From Paracerasibacillus soli (GTDB taxonomy: Bacteria; Bacillota; Bacilli; Bacillales; Amphibacillaceae): DNA of 64,000 nucleotides. Positions 29,107-38,156 of this stretch are shown here, piece after piece (the stretch's first letter is position 1; each line of letters starts with the position of its first letter). The notes below the pieces were generated by a model that worked only from the letters and a program-made list of their open reading frames with translations, was not told where the DNA came from and did no database searches. The stretch lies in assembly GCF_034006335.1 (NCBI RefSeq), contig NZ_JAWDIQ010000001.1. The stretch is one strand, 5' to 3'. Made by a program: the position numbers and the translations under genes.

Positions 29107-29611
29107 TTATTTCTTACGGTTGTTTTTCTCAGAGAAGTACAAGATGTCTGGGAATTCATAGTTATCCATTCCTTCGACGATCATTCTTTCCTTAACAGCC
29201 GAAACTAATAAATTCATTCCTTGTTCTACAATCTCTTGTTCCTTCGGGTTTAAAAGTTCTAATACACCGATTAATGAATGGTTTTTAAGTTGTGTGATAC
29301 TCTCATCTATATCTGCCGCAAGTCTAGTAGATAAAGTAATATCAACTAAACGTTTATCTTTCTTATTAGGTGTTTTCACTAGAAAACCCTTTGAGATAAG
29401 TCGCTCCACAATATCTGAAAACAGTACTCTGCGTCATTTTTAAATTCTGACAGAGTTGTTTAATACTAACGGTTTTATGTGCAAACACTTCACCAATAAT
29501 TCTCACTTGAGGAATCGTAACACCATGGTCCTCCGCTTGTTTCTGCAAACTTTTCATTGTAAAACGATGTACAAAATCAATGGATTCCCCTATTAAATCA
29601 GCCTTTTCCAA
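29107..29611 (-). CDS. MarR-family repressor, YdgG-like (one frameshift)
   Basis: A ~168-residue MarR regulator: HGVTIPQVRIIGEVFAHKTV, SIKQLCQNLKMTQSTVF, then in the second frame RLISKGFLVKTPNKKDKRL (the wing) and a C-terminal dimer helix. One base is lost near 29410. TTG 29611 follows AAAAGGTGG. It heads the operon with the MMPL exporter and should bind the palindrome 27 bases upstream; ligands are probably hydrophobic drugs or lipids. Confidence 0.85.
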
Positions 29612-29637
29612 TACACTAAACCACCTTTTCTCTTAAT

Positions 29638-29671
29638 ATGTATCGGACACGATACATCGCATACGATACAT
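29638..29671. promoter_or_regulatory. Palindromic operator of the MarR/MMPL operon
   Basis: ATGTATCG (29638-29645) and CGATACAT (29650-29657) form a perfect palindrome with a 4-base spacer; a third half-site CGATACAT follows at 29664-29671. Placed just upstream of the MarR start, this is the natural repressor site. Confidence 0.75.
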
Positions 29672-29909
29672 ATTAAAGCTATCGATTATATTTGTCAATA
29701 AGGAAATATGAATTGGGACTTAGTACATGGAAGTTGGATGATGTAATAGATCAATATTCATGTTTTGCTAAGATGTGGGCGTAAATCTATGATTTAAATA
29801 GAAGCAGGAAAATAATCAATAGACATGTTGAATATATATTCTAATCCTTATTTAGAAGTATATTCATAATATCTTATGTGATTAAATAGCGAGAAGAGGA
29901 GGAGTGTTG

Positions 29910-30943
29910 ATGTTGATAAAGCCAAAGAGATTACAACGTGGAGACTATGTTGCAACAGTTAGTCCATCTTGGGGTGGTGCAGGTGATTTAGAGCTTAGGT
30001 GGAGATATGAACTAGGTGTTAAAAGACAGAGGAGATTTTTGGCTTAAATGTTCTTCCGATGCCAAATAGTTTGAAAGGGACAGAATATCTGTACAAATAT
30101 CCAGAAGCCCGGGCAGAAGATTTAATGACAGCATTTCGTGATGACAGAATTAAAGGGATTTTTGTAAATATTGGTGGAGAAGATAGTATTCGCTTGCTCC
30201 CTTTTATTGATTTTAATGTTATTCGCGAAAATCCTAAAATATTTATGGGTTATTCAGATTCAACGATTTCACATTTATTTTGTCATAAGGCAGGAATAAC
30301 CTCATTCTATGGACCAGCAATTTTAACTGATTTCGCTGAAAATGTTGAGATGAATCCATATACTATCGATATGATTAATCGAGCCCTTTTTTCCAATGAG
30401 GTTATTGACAATATTCCACCGGCACAAGAGTGGACAAGTGAATATTTAGAATGGATAGAAGTGAATAAAGACCGGAGACGACTAATGCAACGGGATACAG
30501 TAGGATATGAATTACTCCAAGGAAAAGGTACTGTCCACGGACGTCTGATTGGTGGTTGTATGGAAGTGCTCGAGTTTGTGAAAGGAACAGCGCTTTGGCC
30601 AGAGAGGAAGTATTGGGAAAATAGCATTCTATTCTTTGAAACATCAGAGGATAAACCGGATCCGAATTATATGAGGTATTGGTTACGAAATTATGCAGTA
30701 CAAGGTATTCTGCAACAGGCGAATGGACTAATATTCGCGAAGCCGCAAGACGAGAAATATTATGAAGAGTATAAGAGGGAAATTCATACGGTTATGAATG
30801 AATTTAATTTAACTCATTTACCGATTCTTTATAACCTTAATTTTGGCCATACCGAACCGAAGTTTATTTTGCCTTATGGTGTTATGGCAGAAATAAATTG
30901 TGAAAGAAAGACTTTTACGATATTAGAGAGCGGAGTAGTTTAA
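29910..30943 (+). CDS. S66-family peptidase, LD-carboxypeptidase/MccF-like (one frameshift)
   Basis: A ~344-residue serine peptidase. The first 40 codons (LIKPKRLQRGDYVATVSPSW) precede a shift near 30030; the body has FVNIGGEDSIRLLPFIDF, the nucleophile motif IFMGYSDSTISHLF, and GRLIGGCMEVLEFVKGT. S66 enzymes trim murein tetrapeptides or cleave microcin-C-type aminoacyl nucleotides; the length and GYSDST are closer to MccF. GAGGAGGAG precedes ATG 29910. Confidence 0.85.
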
Positions 30944-30950
30944 TATCTTT

Positions 30951-31030
30951 AAGTGTCAGACCCCCTCAACTACTACAGTTCGTATTAAATCATGAGTTTT
31001 TACTAGTTATAGTAGTAAAACGAGGGGGGG
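30951..31030. repeat. REP-like hairpin with GTGTCAGACCCCC arm
   Basis: CCCCCTC (30961-30967) plus CTACTA (30970-30975) pair with TAGTAG (31010-31015) and GAGGGGG (31022-31028). The outer motif GTGTCAGACCC recurs at 20413 and, in variant form, near 33600-33640. The pattern resembles REP elements moved by RAYT transposases; it also lies between convergent genes and could terminate both. Confidence 0.5.
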
Positions 31031-31072
31031 ACCCTTAAAAATTACGTTCCTTCGAATGCTTGATGACGTCTA

Positions 31073-31956
31073 TTAAGAAAAGTATGGATATTTTTTTACA
31101 GCAACTTCCCAGGCAGTAAAAAATGCTTCAACTGTTTCATACCTTTTTTCTTTGTCTTTTTCAACCGCCTTTAATGCCACCTCATAAAGTTCACTACTTG
31201 CATCCCACTTTTTGATGGATCGATCAAGTTCACCACCAAGTAAACCAAATGCGATCGCACCTAAGTTGAATACGTTCGTTCTCTCGTCAATCTTTGCACC
31301 TAATTCAAATTCTTCGGGTGACATAAATCTGAAGAACCCCATAATCTTCCCATCGTATTGATATAGGGCTTACTCTTATAGAGATCAATGTCACAAATCA
31401 TGGTGCGATTATTATTAAAATCATATAAAATACTGCCATCATAAAAATCAATCGCAACAAAATGTCTTTTTTCAACGTGAACATGAAATTCAAAAATACA
31501 ATTCAAAGATGCTAAACGAAGCTCAATGGGTAGTTGTTTAAAACGGAAATATGGTGAATCAGGATGCGTATATTTTTCTGGTGGTGGAAAGGACCAATGG
31601 GAATGAAGGCACTCCCCATTAAACCATTCGAATACTAGCGCATATCCTTCAGATACTTGGAAATGATCAATTAGTTTAACTACATATCGATGTTTCAATT
31701 CCTTATAAAGCGAGATAGATTGCTTTAGTCTTGCGACAGCGTCTTTTGGTTTTCCTGAATAGCCAATCGTCTTTGCCCCTGCATATTTAACAAACTTCTT
31801 AACACCATGCCTTTCTACACCGAAGCAGATGTTACCATAATCCTGTTCATCAAAAATGCAAAACACTTTGCCAAGCATGGCAAGCCACTCAAAATCATGC
31901 TTTTCTTTTAATCGGAATGAAATACCATCTAAAGTCATTTTTTGTATATTATTCAT
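31073..31956 (-). CDS. Divergent protein-kinase-like protein (one frameshift)
   Basis: A ~294-residue protein with kinase-like landmarks: KKFVKYAGAKT (ATP-site Lys), LKHRYVVKLIDHFQVSEGYA with hinge-like YALVFEWFNGE, a degenerate catalytic loop FVAIDFYDGSILYDF, ICDIDLY in the DFG position and FMSPEEFELGAKIDERTNVF like the APE/helix-F region, the last in a second frame after a shift near 31330. HRD is missing its His-Arg, so substrate may be a small molecule or the protein a pseudokinase. Its start overlaps the GNAT gene by 8 bases. Confidence 0.7.
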
Positions 31957-32545
31957 TTAAAGCCTCCAAGTTCTTTTCGTAACAAACACATTCGTGCACG
32001 CGATTGAATTTACTTTTCATCTTTTCTTTATCTTCCCCGACATAATGTGTAAATGCTTGTACAGGCAGTAAATTGGGAAGCTCACTCTTTATGTTTCCTT
32101 CCAGTTCAATTTTATTTAAATACACATGCAAATAAGAATTAACTTTATGAAATCCGTTCTTTTCATACCATTTGTTGACCCAATCATCATCTCTTGTCCA
32201 AGCTTCGAGACGATTTAAATTTTTTTCCATTGCTTTTCGTTCCGCTTCTTGTAGTAAGCGTTTGCCAATTCTCTTTCTACGGAAGTCCGGATGTACTGCG
32301 ACGTGCCAAATCATGCCACCAAGACCTGTTCCCCTTGAACAAACAGTACCTTCCATTCGTTCATATTCTATATCCAATAGTCCGACAACTTGTCCTTCAA
32401 TTACCGCAACTAATTCAATAGACGGGTTTTCGTATTTTTCTTTCTTCTGCAGCACGTGATCAAAATATGCCGTGTCAAGGAACGATAAAACTCTACAACG
32501 AACCCAACCAATTTCATCATGTGGATGATATTCTCTAATTTCCAT
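31949..32545 (-). CDS. GNAT acetyltransferase coupled to the kinase-like gene
   Basis: A 198-residue protein: GNAT domain in residues ~1-150 (VAVHPDFRRKRIGKRLLQEA acetyl-CoA loop; WYEKNGFHKVN) plus a ~45-residue C-terminal extension. It is first in a leftward two-gene operon with an 8-base overlap, so acetylation and phosphorylation may act on the same, perhaps aminoglycoside-like, substrate (inference). Confidence 0.8.
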   Translation of the reverse strand: MEIREYHPHDEIGWVRCRVLSFLDTAYFDHVLQKKEKYENPSIELVAVIEGQVVGLLDIEYERMEGTVCSRGTGLGGMIWHVAVHPDFRRKRIGKRLLQEAERKAMEKNLNRLEAWTRDDDWVNKWYEKNGFHKVNSYLHVYLNKIELEGNIKSELPNLLPVQAFTHYVGEDKEKMKSKFNRVHECVCYEKNLEALNE

Positions 32546-32620
32546 TTTTTCTCCTCTTTCAAATGAATTTTACATTATAAATGTCATTGCGTGTTTGAGG
32601 AGCTCCTTCCAAAATAAAGA

Positions 32621-32647
32621 AAGACCTTCGTCATATACGAAGGTCTT
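32621..32647 (-). terminator. Terminator behind the 27-codon gene
   Basis: A perfect 10-bp stem (32621-32630 with 32638-32647), loop of 7; on the minus strand it is followed by TCTTTATTTT. It lies 26 bases past the stop of the small gene at 32673-32756. Confidence 0.75.
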
Positions 32648-32672
32648 AACAAATTTCCATGATATTTCAAGT

Positions 32673-32756
32673 TTATGAAATATAAGAATCGTTGTAAGAA
32701 GGGGAAAGAGCCACCGTATTTATTTTGAACCTAAATATGCAGTTTGAATATTTCAT
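32673..32756 (-). CDS. Unlisted 27-residue peptide gene with strong RBS
   Basis: On the minus strand GAGGAGGGGATTGAA is followed by ATG (32754-32756) and 27 codons (MKYSNCIFRFKINTVALSPS, then YNDSYIS) to TAA, with a clean terminator just behind. The gene is too short for routine ORF finding. The peptide is moderately basic and not clearly membrane-spanning. No family recognised; it could be a spore-associated or regulatory peptide. RBS, stop and terminator all support expression. Confidence 0.6.
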   Translation of the reverse strand: MKYSNCIFRFKINTVALSPSYNDSYIS

Positions 32757-32954
32757 TTCAATCCCCTCCTCTTCCATTTCGTTATCTAAAATGATAACAG
32801 AATTTAATAAAAAGTAAATCGTTTCATGAAGATTCGTAAGCATAATATAAATTTATTTTTGTGTTGCTTGTTTGTAATAATATTGAGTTGAACGAATCAT
32901 GGTAAGATAATATGTATAGTAATGTGTTCAAATATATCGAAAGTGGGTCGTAAT

Positions 32955-33515
32955 ATGAAAACAGAAAAAGCTAAAATGATAGCCGGAGAAATGTATAATC
33001 CAGCAGATTCGGTGTTGGTAAAGGACCGCGAGAATGCGAGGCGACTTGTGAGATTATATAATCTAACGTTAGAAACAGAAGAAGAAAAGCGTACTAGTTT
33101 ATTAAACGAATTACTTGGTTCAACTGGAAAAAATGTGTATATGGAACCAAATATAAGGTTTGATTATGGCTATAATACATATGTAGGAGAAAACTTCTTT
33201 GCAAACTTTGACTGTACTATTTTAGATGTTAGTGAAGTACGAATTGGAGATAATTGTATGCTTGCACCTGGAGTACAAATCTATACAGCAACACACCCAC
33301 TACATCCAACTGAAAGGAATTCCGGTAAAGAATATGCTAAACCAATTACAATCGGAAATAATGTGTGGATCGGCGGAAATGCAATTATAAACCCAGGGGT
33401 AACGGTAGGTGACAATGTCGTTATTGCGTCAGGTGCAGTAGTTACGAAAGATGTGCCAGATAACGTTGTAGTTGGTGGTAATCCCGCAAAAGTGATAAAA
33501 CAAATTGAAATATAA
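32955..33515 (+). CDS. maa: Maltose/galactoside O-acetyltransferase (left-handed beta helix)
   Basis: A ~186-residue hexapeptide-repeat acetyltransferase: N-terminal Mac domain (KAKMIAGEMYNPADSVLVKD), catalytic-His region YTATHPLHPTERNSG, and hexapeptide coil VWIGGNAIINPGVTVGDNVV. It transfers acetyl from acetyl-CoA to sugars such as maltose. ATG 32955 is favoured; the frame extends 11 codons upstream without a domain. The gene is intact and stands alone. Confidence 0.9.
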   Translation: MKTEKAKMIAGEMYNPADSVLVKDRENARRLVRLYNLTLETEEEKRTSLLNELLGSTGKNVYMEPNIRFDYGYNTYVGENFFANFDCTILDVSEVRIGDNCMLAPGVQIYTATHPLHPTERNSGKEYAKPITIGNNVWIGGNAIINPGVTVGDNVVIASGAVVTKDVPDNVVVGGNPAKVIKQIEI

Positions 33516-33587
33516 TGATCGAACATAGGCGAATTAGAAATGAGATTTTAAGGTGAAGAAAATACAGAACAATAAAAAGGAAACTAG

Positions 33588-33640
33588 TACAAAGGGGGGC
33601 AGACCCTCTTTGTAAATGTAGGTTAGGGGGTTAGACACTT
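33588..33640. repeat. REP-like hairpin (GGGGGGCAGACCC)
   Basis: TACAAAGGGGGG (33588-33599) pairs with ACCCTCTTTGTA (33603-33614); just after it, GGGGGTTAGACACTTT is a variant of the inverse of the motif at 30952. Together with 20413 and 30951 this makes a small dispersed family. Confidence 0.45.
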
Positions 33641-33693
33641 TGGGTGTTCTAGCTTCTTTATTTTCTTAAGCTAATAACCCAAATATAGAACAC

Positions 33694-33722
33694 TTGTTTC
33701 TGTTATGCGGTTTTGCTATACT
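33694..33722 (+). promoter_or_regulatory. SigA-type promoter of the Rpn gene
   Basis: TTGTTT (33694-33699) and TATACT (33717-33722) with a 17-base spacer, 56 bases before the preferred GTG start. Confidence 0.6.
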
Positions 33723-33778
33723 ATGAATAGATGTTCATCATAGAAAAGTCTCCACAAAAAACAAAGGAAGTGTTTGTT

Positions 33779-34645
33779 GTGGCACAAGTTCAATTACGAT
33801 ATGCGTATTCTTTTAATCCACTCAACATCATGAATGAGGACTTCGCAAACTATCATAAAAAAACTGCTAGTAGATGGCAACAAGAAGATATGGCACTAAA
33901 TAAGTTGATGGATTTGAAAATAGATTATGCATTTAAGCAATTATTTGGTAGTGAAGAGAATAAGCATATCATTATTGCATTTTTGAATGCTTTTTTACAA
34001 AAAGCGGATAGAAGTCGAATAATAAATATTATTTGTCTAAATACAGAAGCTAGTTATGAGTACACAGATGAAAAATTGTCGACTTTAAATTTACTAGTTG
34101 AAACAGAGCAAAGTGAAGAGATTAGTATAGAGATTCAATTTCCAAATAAAAATAATATAGTGAAGCATTCACTTTTCTATTGGTCTAGGTTATATGCTAA
34201 ATCATTTAGAAAGAGCATGAATGATAATGAGATACTACCAGTGGTATCGATTCATATTCTAAATGAACATATATTTGATCAAACCGAACGGTTCCATACA
34301 ATATATCATTTGTATGAAGATAGAGATAAATTCAGATTGACAAATGAGGTGGAAGTTCATTTTATTGAAATGCCAAAGCTATTAAGAGATTGGAAGAGGG
34401 AAAAGCTGTATCCATGGAATGATGTTTTTGTTCGCTGGTTGTTAATATTAGGCATGGTTGACGGGCGCAAAGGAGTAGTGCATGAGGATATTTATAAAAC
34501 ATTAAGAGAGATTGCAATGCATGATAAAATCTTATATTCCGCACTAGTGCGCTGGAGAAATTTAAGTGTGACAGAAAAAGGAATTCGTGCTTATGAATCC
34601 CGTTTGAAATGGATTTTAGATGAGGAATCATCCAATCAAGCGTGA
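33779..34645 (+). CDS. Rpn-family PD-(D/E)XK nuclease / putative transposase
   Basis: A ~288-residue protein of the Rpn (YhgA-like) family: LMDLKIDYAFKQLFGSEENK at the N-terminal core, NLLVETEQSEEISIEIQFPN with the E-x-Q-like catalytic segment, then NIVKHSLFYWSRLYAKSF. Rpn proteins are small endonucleases that promote RecA-independent recombination and spread as multicopy genes. GTG 33779 follows AAAGGAAG; the frame also opens at ATG 33731 without RBS. Intact and monocistronic. Confidence 0.82.
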   Translation: MAQVQLRYAYSFNPLNIMNEDFANYHKKTASRWQQEDMALNKLMDLKIDYAFKQLFGSEENKHIIIAFLNAFLQKADRSRIINIICLNTEASYEYTDEKLSTLNLLVETEQSEEISIEIQFPNKNNIVKHSLFYWSRLYAKSFRKSMNDNEILPVVSIHILNEHIFDQTERFHTIYHLYEDRDKFRLTNEVEVHFIEMPKLLRDWKREKLYPWNDVFVRWLLILGMVDGRKGVVHEDIYKTLREIAMHDKILYSALVRWRNLSVTEKGIRAYESRLKWILDEESSNQA

Positions 34646-34984
34646 GATAATGTCCAATCAAAATGAGATGAAAATGATGTAGTGGGATTAGCAGTCAGTA
34701 AGCGTTCGATTTGTCCAACTAAAATCATTAGTGAAAGGGAAAAAACAACTGATTTGGTTCCCTTTATAGGATAATATCCTTCCTCAGATGTAGCAGCTAG
34801 TTTGTGATATATTTTTTTGCGTAATATTAGATTAATTGACGTTAATAAGATGTGCAATGTAAACTATCATTATATAATGACTGAAAGCGCCTTCTAGATG
34901 AGACGCTTTTTTACTTTGTATCATGGATGCAAAGATGGAGGAGCCATTAAGTTATGATTTAAATCTAAAATGAGGTGGGAAGAT
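34646..34984. other. Intergenic with terminator-like hairpin
   Basis: No gene. AAAGCG (34884-34889) pairs with CGCTTT (34904-34909), followed by T, and may terminate the Rpn transcript. GAGGTGGGA before 34985 is the putP ribosome binding site. Confidence 0.5.
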
Positions 34985-36470
34985 ATGTCGACTAATGAAA
35001 TTTATCAACTCATTGCCATATTCATTTATATGGCAGGAATGCTAGTTATTGGTTGGTATGCATATCGACGTGTATCAAACTTGCATGATTATATGCTAGG
35101 GGACGGTCTTTAGGTCCTGCGGTTACAGCGCTTAGTGCTGGGGCAGCGGATATCCTGGCTGGTTATTAATGGGGTTACCAGGTGCTATTTATGTCTACGG
35201 TCTTGGTGAAGTATGGTTAGCAATCGGTTTAACAATCGGAGCGTATTTAAATTGGTTGTTTGTTGCACCACGGCTTCGTACTTATACACAAGTTTCAAAT
35301 GATTCGATAACAATTCCAAGTTACTTAGATAATCGGTTAAAAGATAATTCAAAAATAATTCGTATTGTGTCAGGCATTATTATACTTGTTTTCTTCACGT
35401 TTTATGTATCTTCGGGAATGGTAGCAGGCGGGGTCTTTTTTGAAAACTCATTTGGATTGAGCTATCATACTGGCTTACTGATTGTGTCTGCAGTCGTTAT
35501 TGCCTATACGTTATTCGGTGGATTTCTTGCAGTTAGTTATACTGATTTTGTCCAAGGTTTAATCATGTTTTTAGCACTCATCCTTGTCCCGACTTTTGCA
35601 ATTTATTTAACAGGTGGCGTATCGGAAACGGTTAATTCCATACAAGCTGTTGATCCTAAATTATTAAGTTTATTTGCAGGTACAACTACTGCTGGCATTA
35701 TTTCATCTGTTGCATGGGGATTAGGTTACTTTGGACAGCCTCATATTATCGTTCGATTTATGGCAATCAAGTCTGTAAAAGAGACGAAGCAAGCGAGAAG
35801 AATTGGAATTGGTTGGATGTTTCTTTCCCTTTTAGGTGCGATTTTGATTGCTTTAATTGGCGTTGCCTATTTTCAGCAAAATCCGAGCTCTTCACTTTGC
35901 GGACCCAGAAGCTGTTTTTATTGTAATGGGACAAGTGGTATTTCATCCATTTATTGCAGGAATCGTACTTGCTGCTGTGTTAGCAGCAGTAATGAGTACA
36001 ATATCTTCTCAGCTCATTGTTACTTCATCTGCGCTAGTCGAGGATTTATACAAAGCTGTTGTGAAGCAGAATGCATCTGAAGCAAGGTATGTACTATTGG
36101 GAGAGTTTCTATTTTAATCGTTGCAATGGCTGCCTTATTCTTTGCCTGGACAAAAAATGAGACGATTTTAGATCTTGTAGCATTCGCCTGGGCAGGTTTT
36201 GGTGCATCATTTGGCCCAGCAATTTTATTATCACTTTATTGGAGAAAAATTACTACTACTGGAACGCTTAGTGGAATGGTAGTGGGTGCTATTACAGTTA
36301 TCATTTGGGGAAACTCAAAATTTCTATCTGGTCTTTTATATGAAATCGTTCCTGGATTTGCGTTAAGTTTGATTGTGACGGTTATCGTGAGTCTTGTCAC
36401 GTATAAACAAAATGTAGAAATTGAAACTGAGTTTAATGAGACTTTGGAGTTATTGGAAAGAGAAAAGTAA
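34985..36470 (+). CDS. putP: Sodium/proline symporter (several frameshifts)
   Basis: An SSS-family transporter of ~495 residues and 13 membrane segments split over frames at about 35100, 35160, 35885 and 36110. It starts MSTNEIYQLIAIFIYMAG and shows GPAVTALSAGA, LRTYTQVSNDSITIPSYLDN, GGFLAVSYTDFVQGLIM, GLGYFGQPHIIVRFMAI and MSTISSQLIVTSSALVEDL, all highly typical of PutP/OpuE. It imports proline with sodium for nutrition or osmoprotection. No proline-catabolic genes are adjacent. Confidence 0.9.
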
Positions 36471-36494
36471 TGGGAATAAGATAATTTGCGGGAG

Positions 36495-36534
36495 AAAAGA
36501 TGACCTTTTTTGTATGCAAGCAAGGTCATCTTTT
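36495..36534 (+). terminator. Rho-independent terminator of putP
   Basis: A perfect 13-bp stem (36495-36507 with 36522-36534) with T-runs on both sides. Confidence 0.85.
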
Positions 36535-36743
36535 CTATTGTACGTATGGCTACTTTACCTTGAGCGACTTCAAAAAGGATAAGCGTGACTAAATCGGAAA
36601 ATATCTTGATGTGGAACTTGTCTTTTTAATGTTTGAAGAGGGCGTTTTTTGGGGAATCAGCCGTATGATTAAGCATAATGTTAGAGATTTGTTGCGGAAT
36701 CGGTCCATAATAAAATAGTAATAACGGAAAGGAGTTGTTTATT

Positions 36744-37469
36744 TTGGTACAATCCTTAAAAGGAAAAGTTGCCATCATTACAGGTGCAGGAAAAGGTGTT
36801 GGTAGAGCGGTAGCATTGGCCTTAGCAGCTGAAGGTGTCCATGTAGGTTTACTTGCACGAACGGAAGCAGATTTAAAGCTCGTCGCAACTGAGGTAGAAA
36901 AACTTGGTTCAAAGGCTGCTTATTCTTCTGTTGATGTTTCATCACAAGAACAAGTAGAACAAGCTATTCAAAAAGTTACTTCAGAATTAGGAAAGGCTGA
37001 TATTTTAATTAATAATGCAGGTATTGGGAAGTTTGAAACACTTCTAGAAATGGATCCGGAAGAATGGAAACGGATCATTGACGTCAATTTAATGGGACCA
37101 TATTATGTTACACGTGCAGTTTTACCACAATTAATAGAAAAAAATAGTGGAGATATCATTAATATCTCGTCTACGAATGGATTAGGTGGTGCAGCTACAG
37201 CTAGCGCATACAGTGCTTCTAAATTTGGCGTAATTGGATTAACGGAATCATTGGCACAGGAAGTACGAAGAAATAACATCCGTGTAACAGCATTAACTCC
37301 TAGTACTGTAGCAACAGACCTTGCATTAGATTTGAAATTAATTGAAGCAAATGATGATGAAAAATATATGCAACCAGAAGATATTGCAGAATTCATCATT
37401 GCCCAATTAAAATTACATCCACGAATTTATCTCAAAACTGCGAGTCTAATCGCAACCAACCCATTCTAA
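36744..37469 (+). CDS. Short-chain dehydrogenase, FabG/3-ketoacyl-reductase-like
   Basis: A ~241-residue SDR: GAGKGVGRAVALALAAEG is the NAD(P)-binding Gly motif, NNAGIG follows, and ISSTNGLGGAATASAYSASK holds the catalytic Ser and YxxxK. TTG 36744 is preferred with GGAAAGGAG 9 bases upstream (the TTG at 36735 abuts that site). It reduces or oxidises a keto/hydroxy group using NADP(H); the substrate is not determined. Intact, own terminator. Confidence 0.88.
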   Translation: MVQSLKGKVAIITGAGKGVGRAVALALAAEGVHVGLLARTEADLKLVATEVEKLGSKAAYSSVDVSSQEQVEQAIQKVTSELGKADILINNAGIGKFETLLEMDPEEWKRIIDVNLMGPYYVTRAVLPQLIEKNSGDIINISSTNGLGGAATASAYSASKFGVIGLTESLAQEVRRNNIRVTALTPSTVATDLALDLKLIEANDDEKYMQPEDIAEFIIAQLKLHPRIYLKTASLIATNPF

Positions 37470-37518
37470 ATAAAAACTTGGTGTTTCATTAAGAAGGAAT
37501 ACCAGTTATGCAATCGCT

Positions 37519-37562
37519 AAAAATAGTATGCCAATTAACATCTTCATTGGTATGCTATTTTT
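37519..37562 (+). terminator. Rho-independent terminator of the SDR gene
   Basis: A 17-bp stem (37519-37535 with 37546-37562, two G-T pairs) followed by T. Confidence 0.85.
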
Positions 37563-37800
37563 TTGTGATTATCCCAATTCATATCAAACGTAGAAAATAG
37601 TGTGGAAATAAACAACGGTCTTTATTTAAAGCTTCATCTTAGTAAAGATTGCGATTGATTTTTGTTACATTCAATGAGTGAAACATAATCCTAAGGTAAA
37701 TCGTACTAAAAGTAATAACAACTATAAGAAAATGAAGTAATGGAAATAAATGAGTTTACTATGTATTGTTTTGGATTGTATAACGAGAGAGGTGACGTTA

Positions 37801-37994
37801 TTGAGGGATTGGTGGAAGAGAAAAAGGAAAAGACCCGGAAAAGCAAAAAACGTGATGATTCTTATACATTTTGGGATTTTATTTTAGATGTGTTATTTTG
37901 GATACCTGAGTTAATCTTATTTCCATTTAGATTGATATTTTGGTCGTTAAGAGGTATAGGTAGATTAGTAAGTGATTTATTTGATATTGTCTAA
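37801..37994 (+). CDS. Small basic-amphipathic membrane-associated protein (probable frameshift)
   Basis: GAGAGAGGTGA (37785-37795) fits a TTG start at 37801 giving RDWWKRKRKRPGKAK; adding one A to the run near 37844-37849 then joins the frame RDDSYTFWDFILDVLFWIPE, ending LVSDLFDIV at TAA 37992-37994, ~64 residues. The other reading, ATG 37740 in one open frame of 84 codons, has no ribosome binding site. The protein is a basic head plus one aromatic-rich membrane-interface helix; function unknown. Confidence 0.55.
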
Positions 37995-38156
37995 GTAGTT
38001 GTGAAAGTAGCAGGTGTTATTTCTGTGATGAGTTGTTGTTTAGAAAATATGCAAAATCTGCTGTTGTATACGAGTTAAAGTATAGATATTCAAATGATGA
38101 TGAAGCTATTATAAAGTACATGCAAAATGTGTATGATTGAGAGGATTAGGAAGCGT

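Noticed and set aside
30307..30644. Minus-strand frames inside the S66 peptidase
   Set aside because: Antisense to a clearly conserved coding frame.
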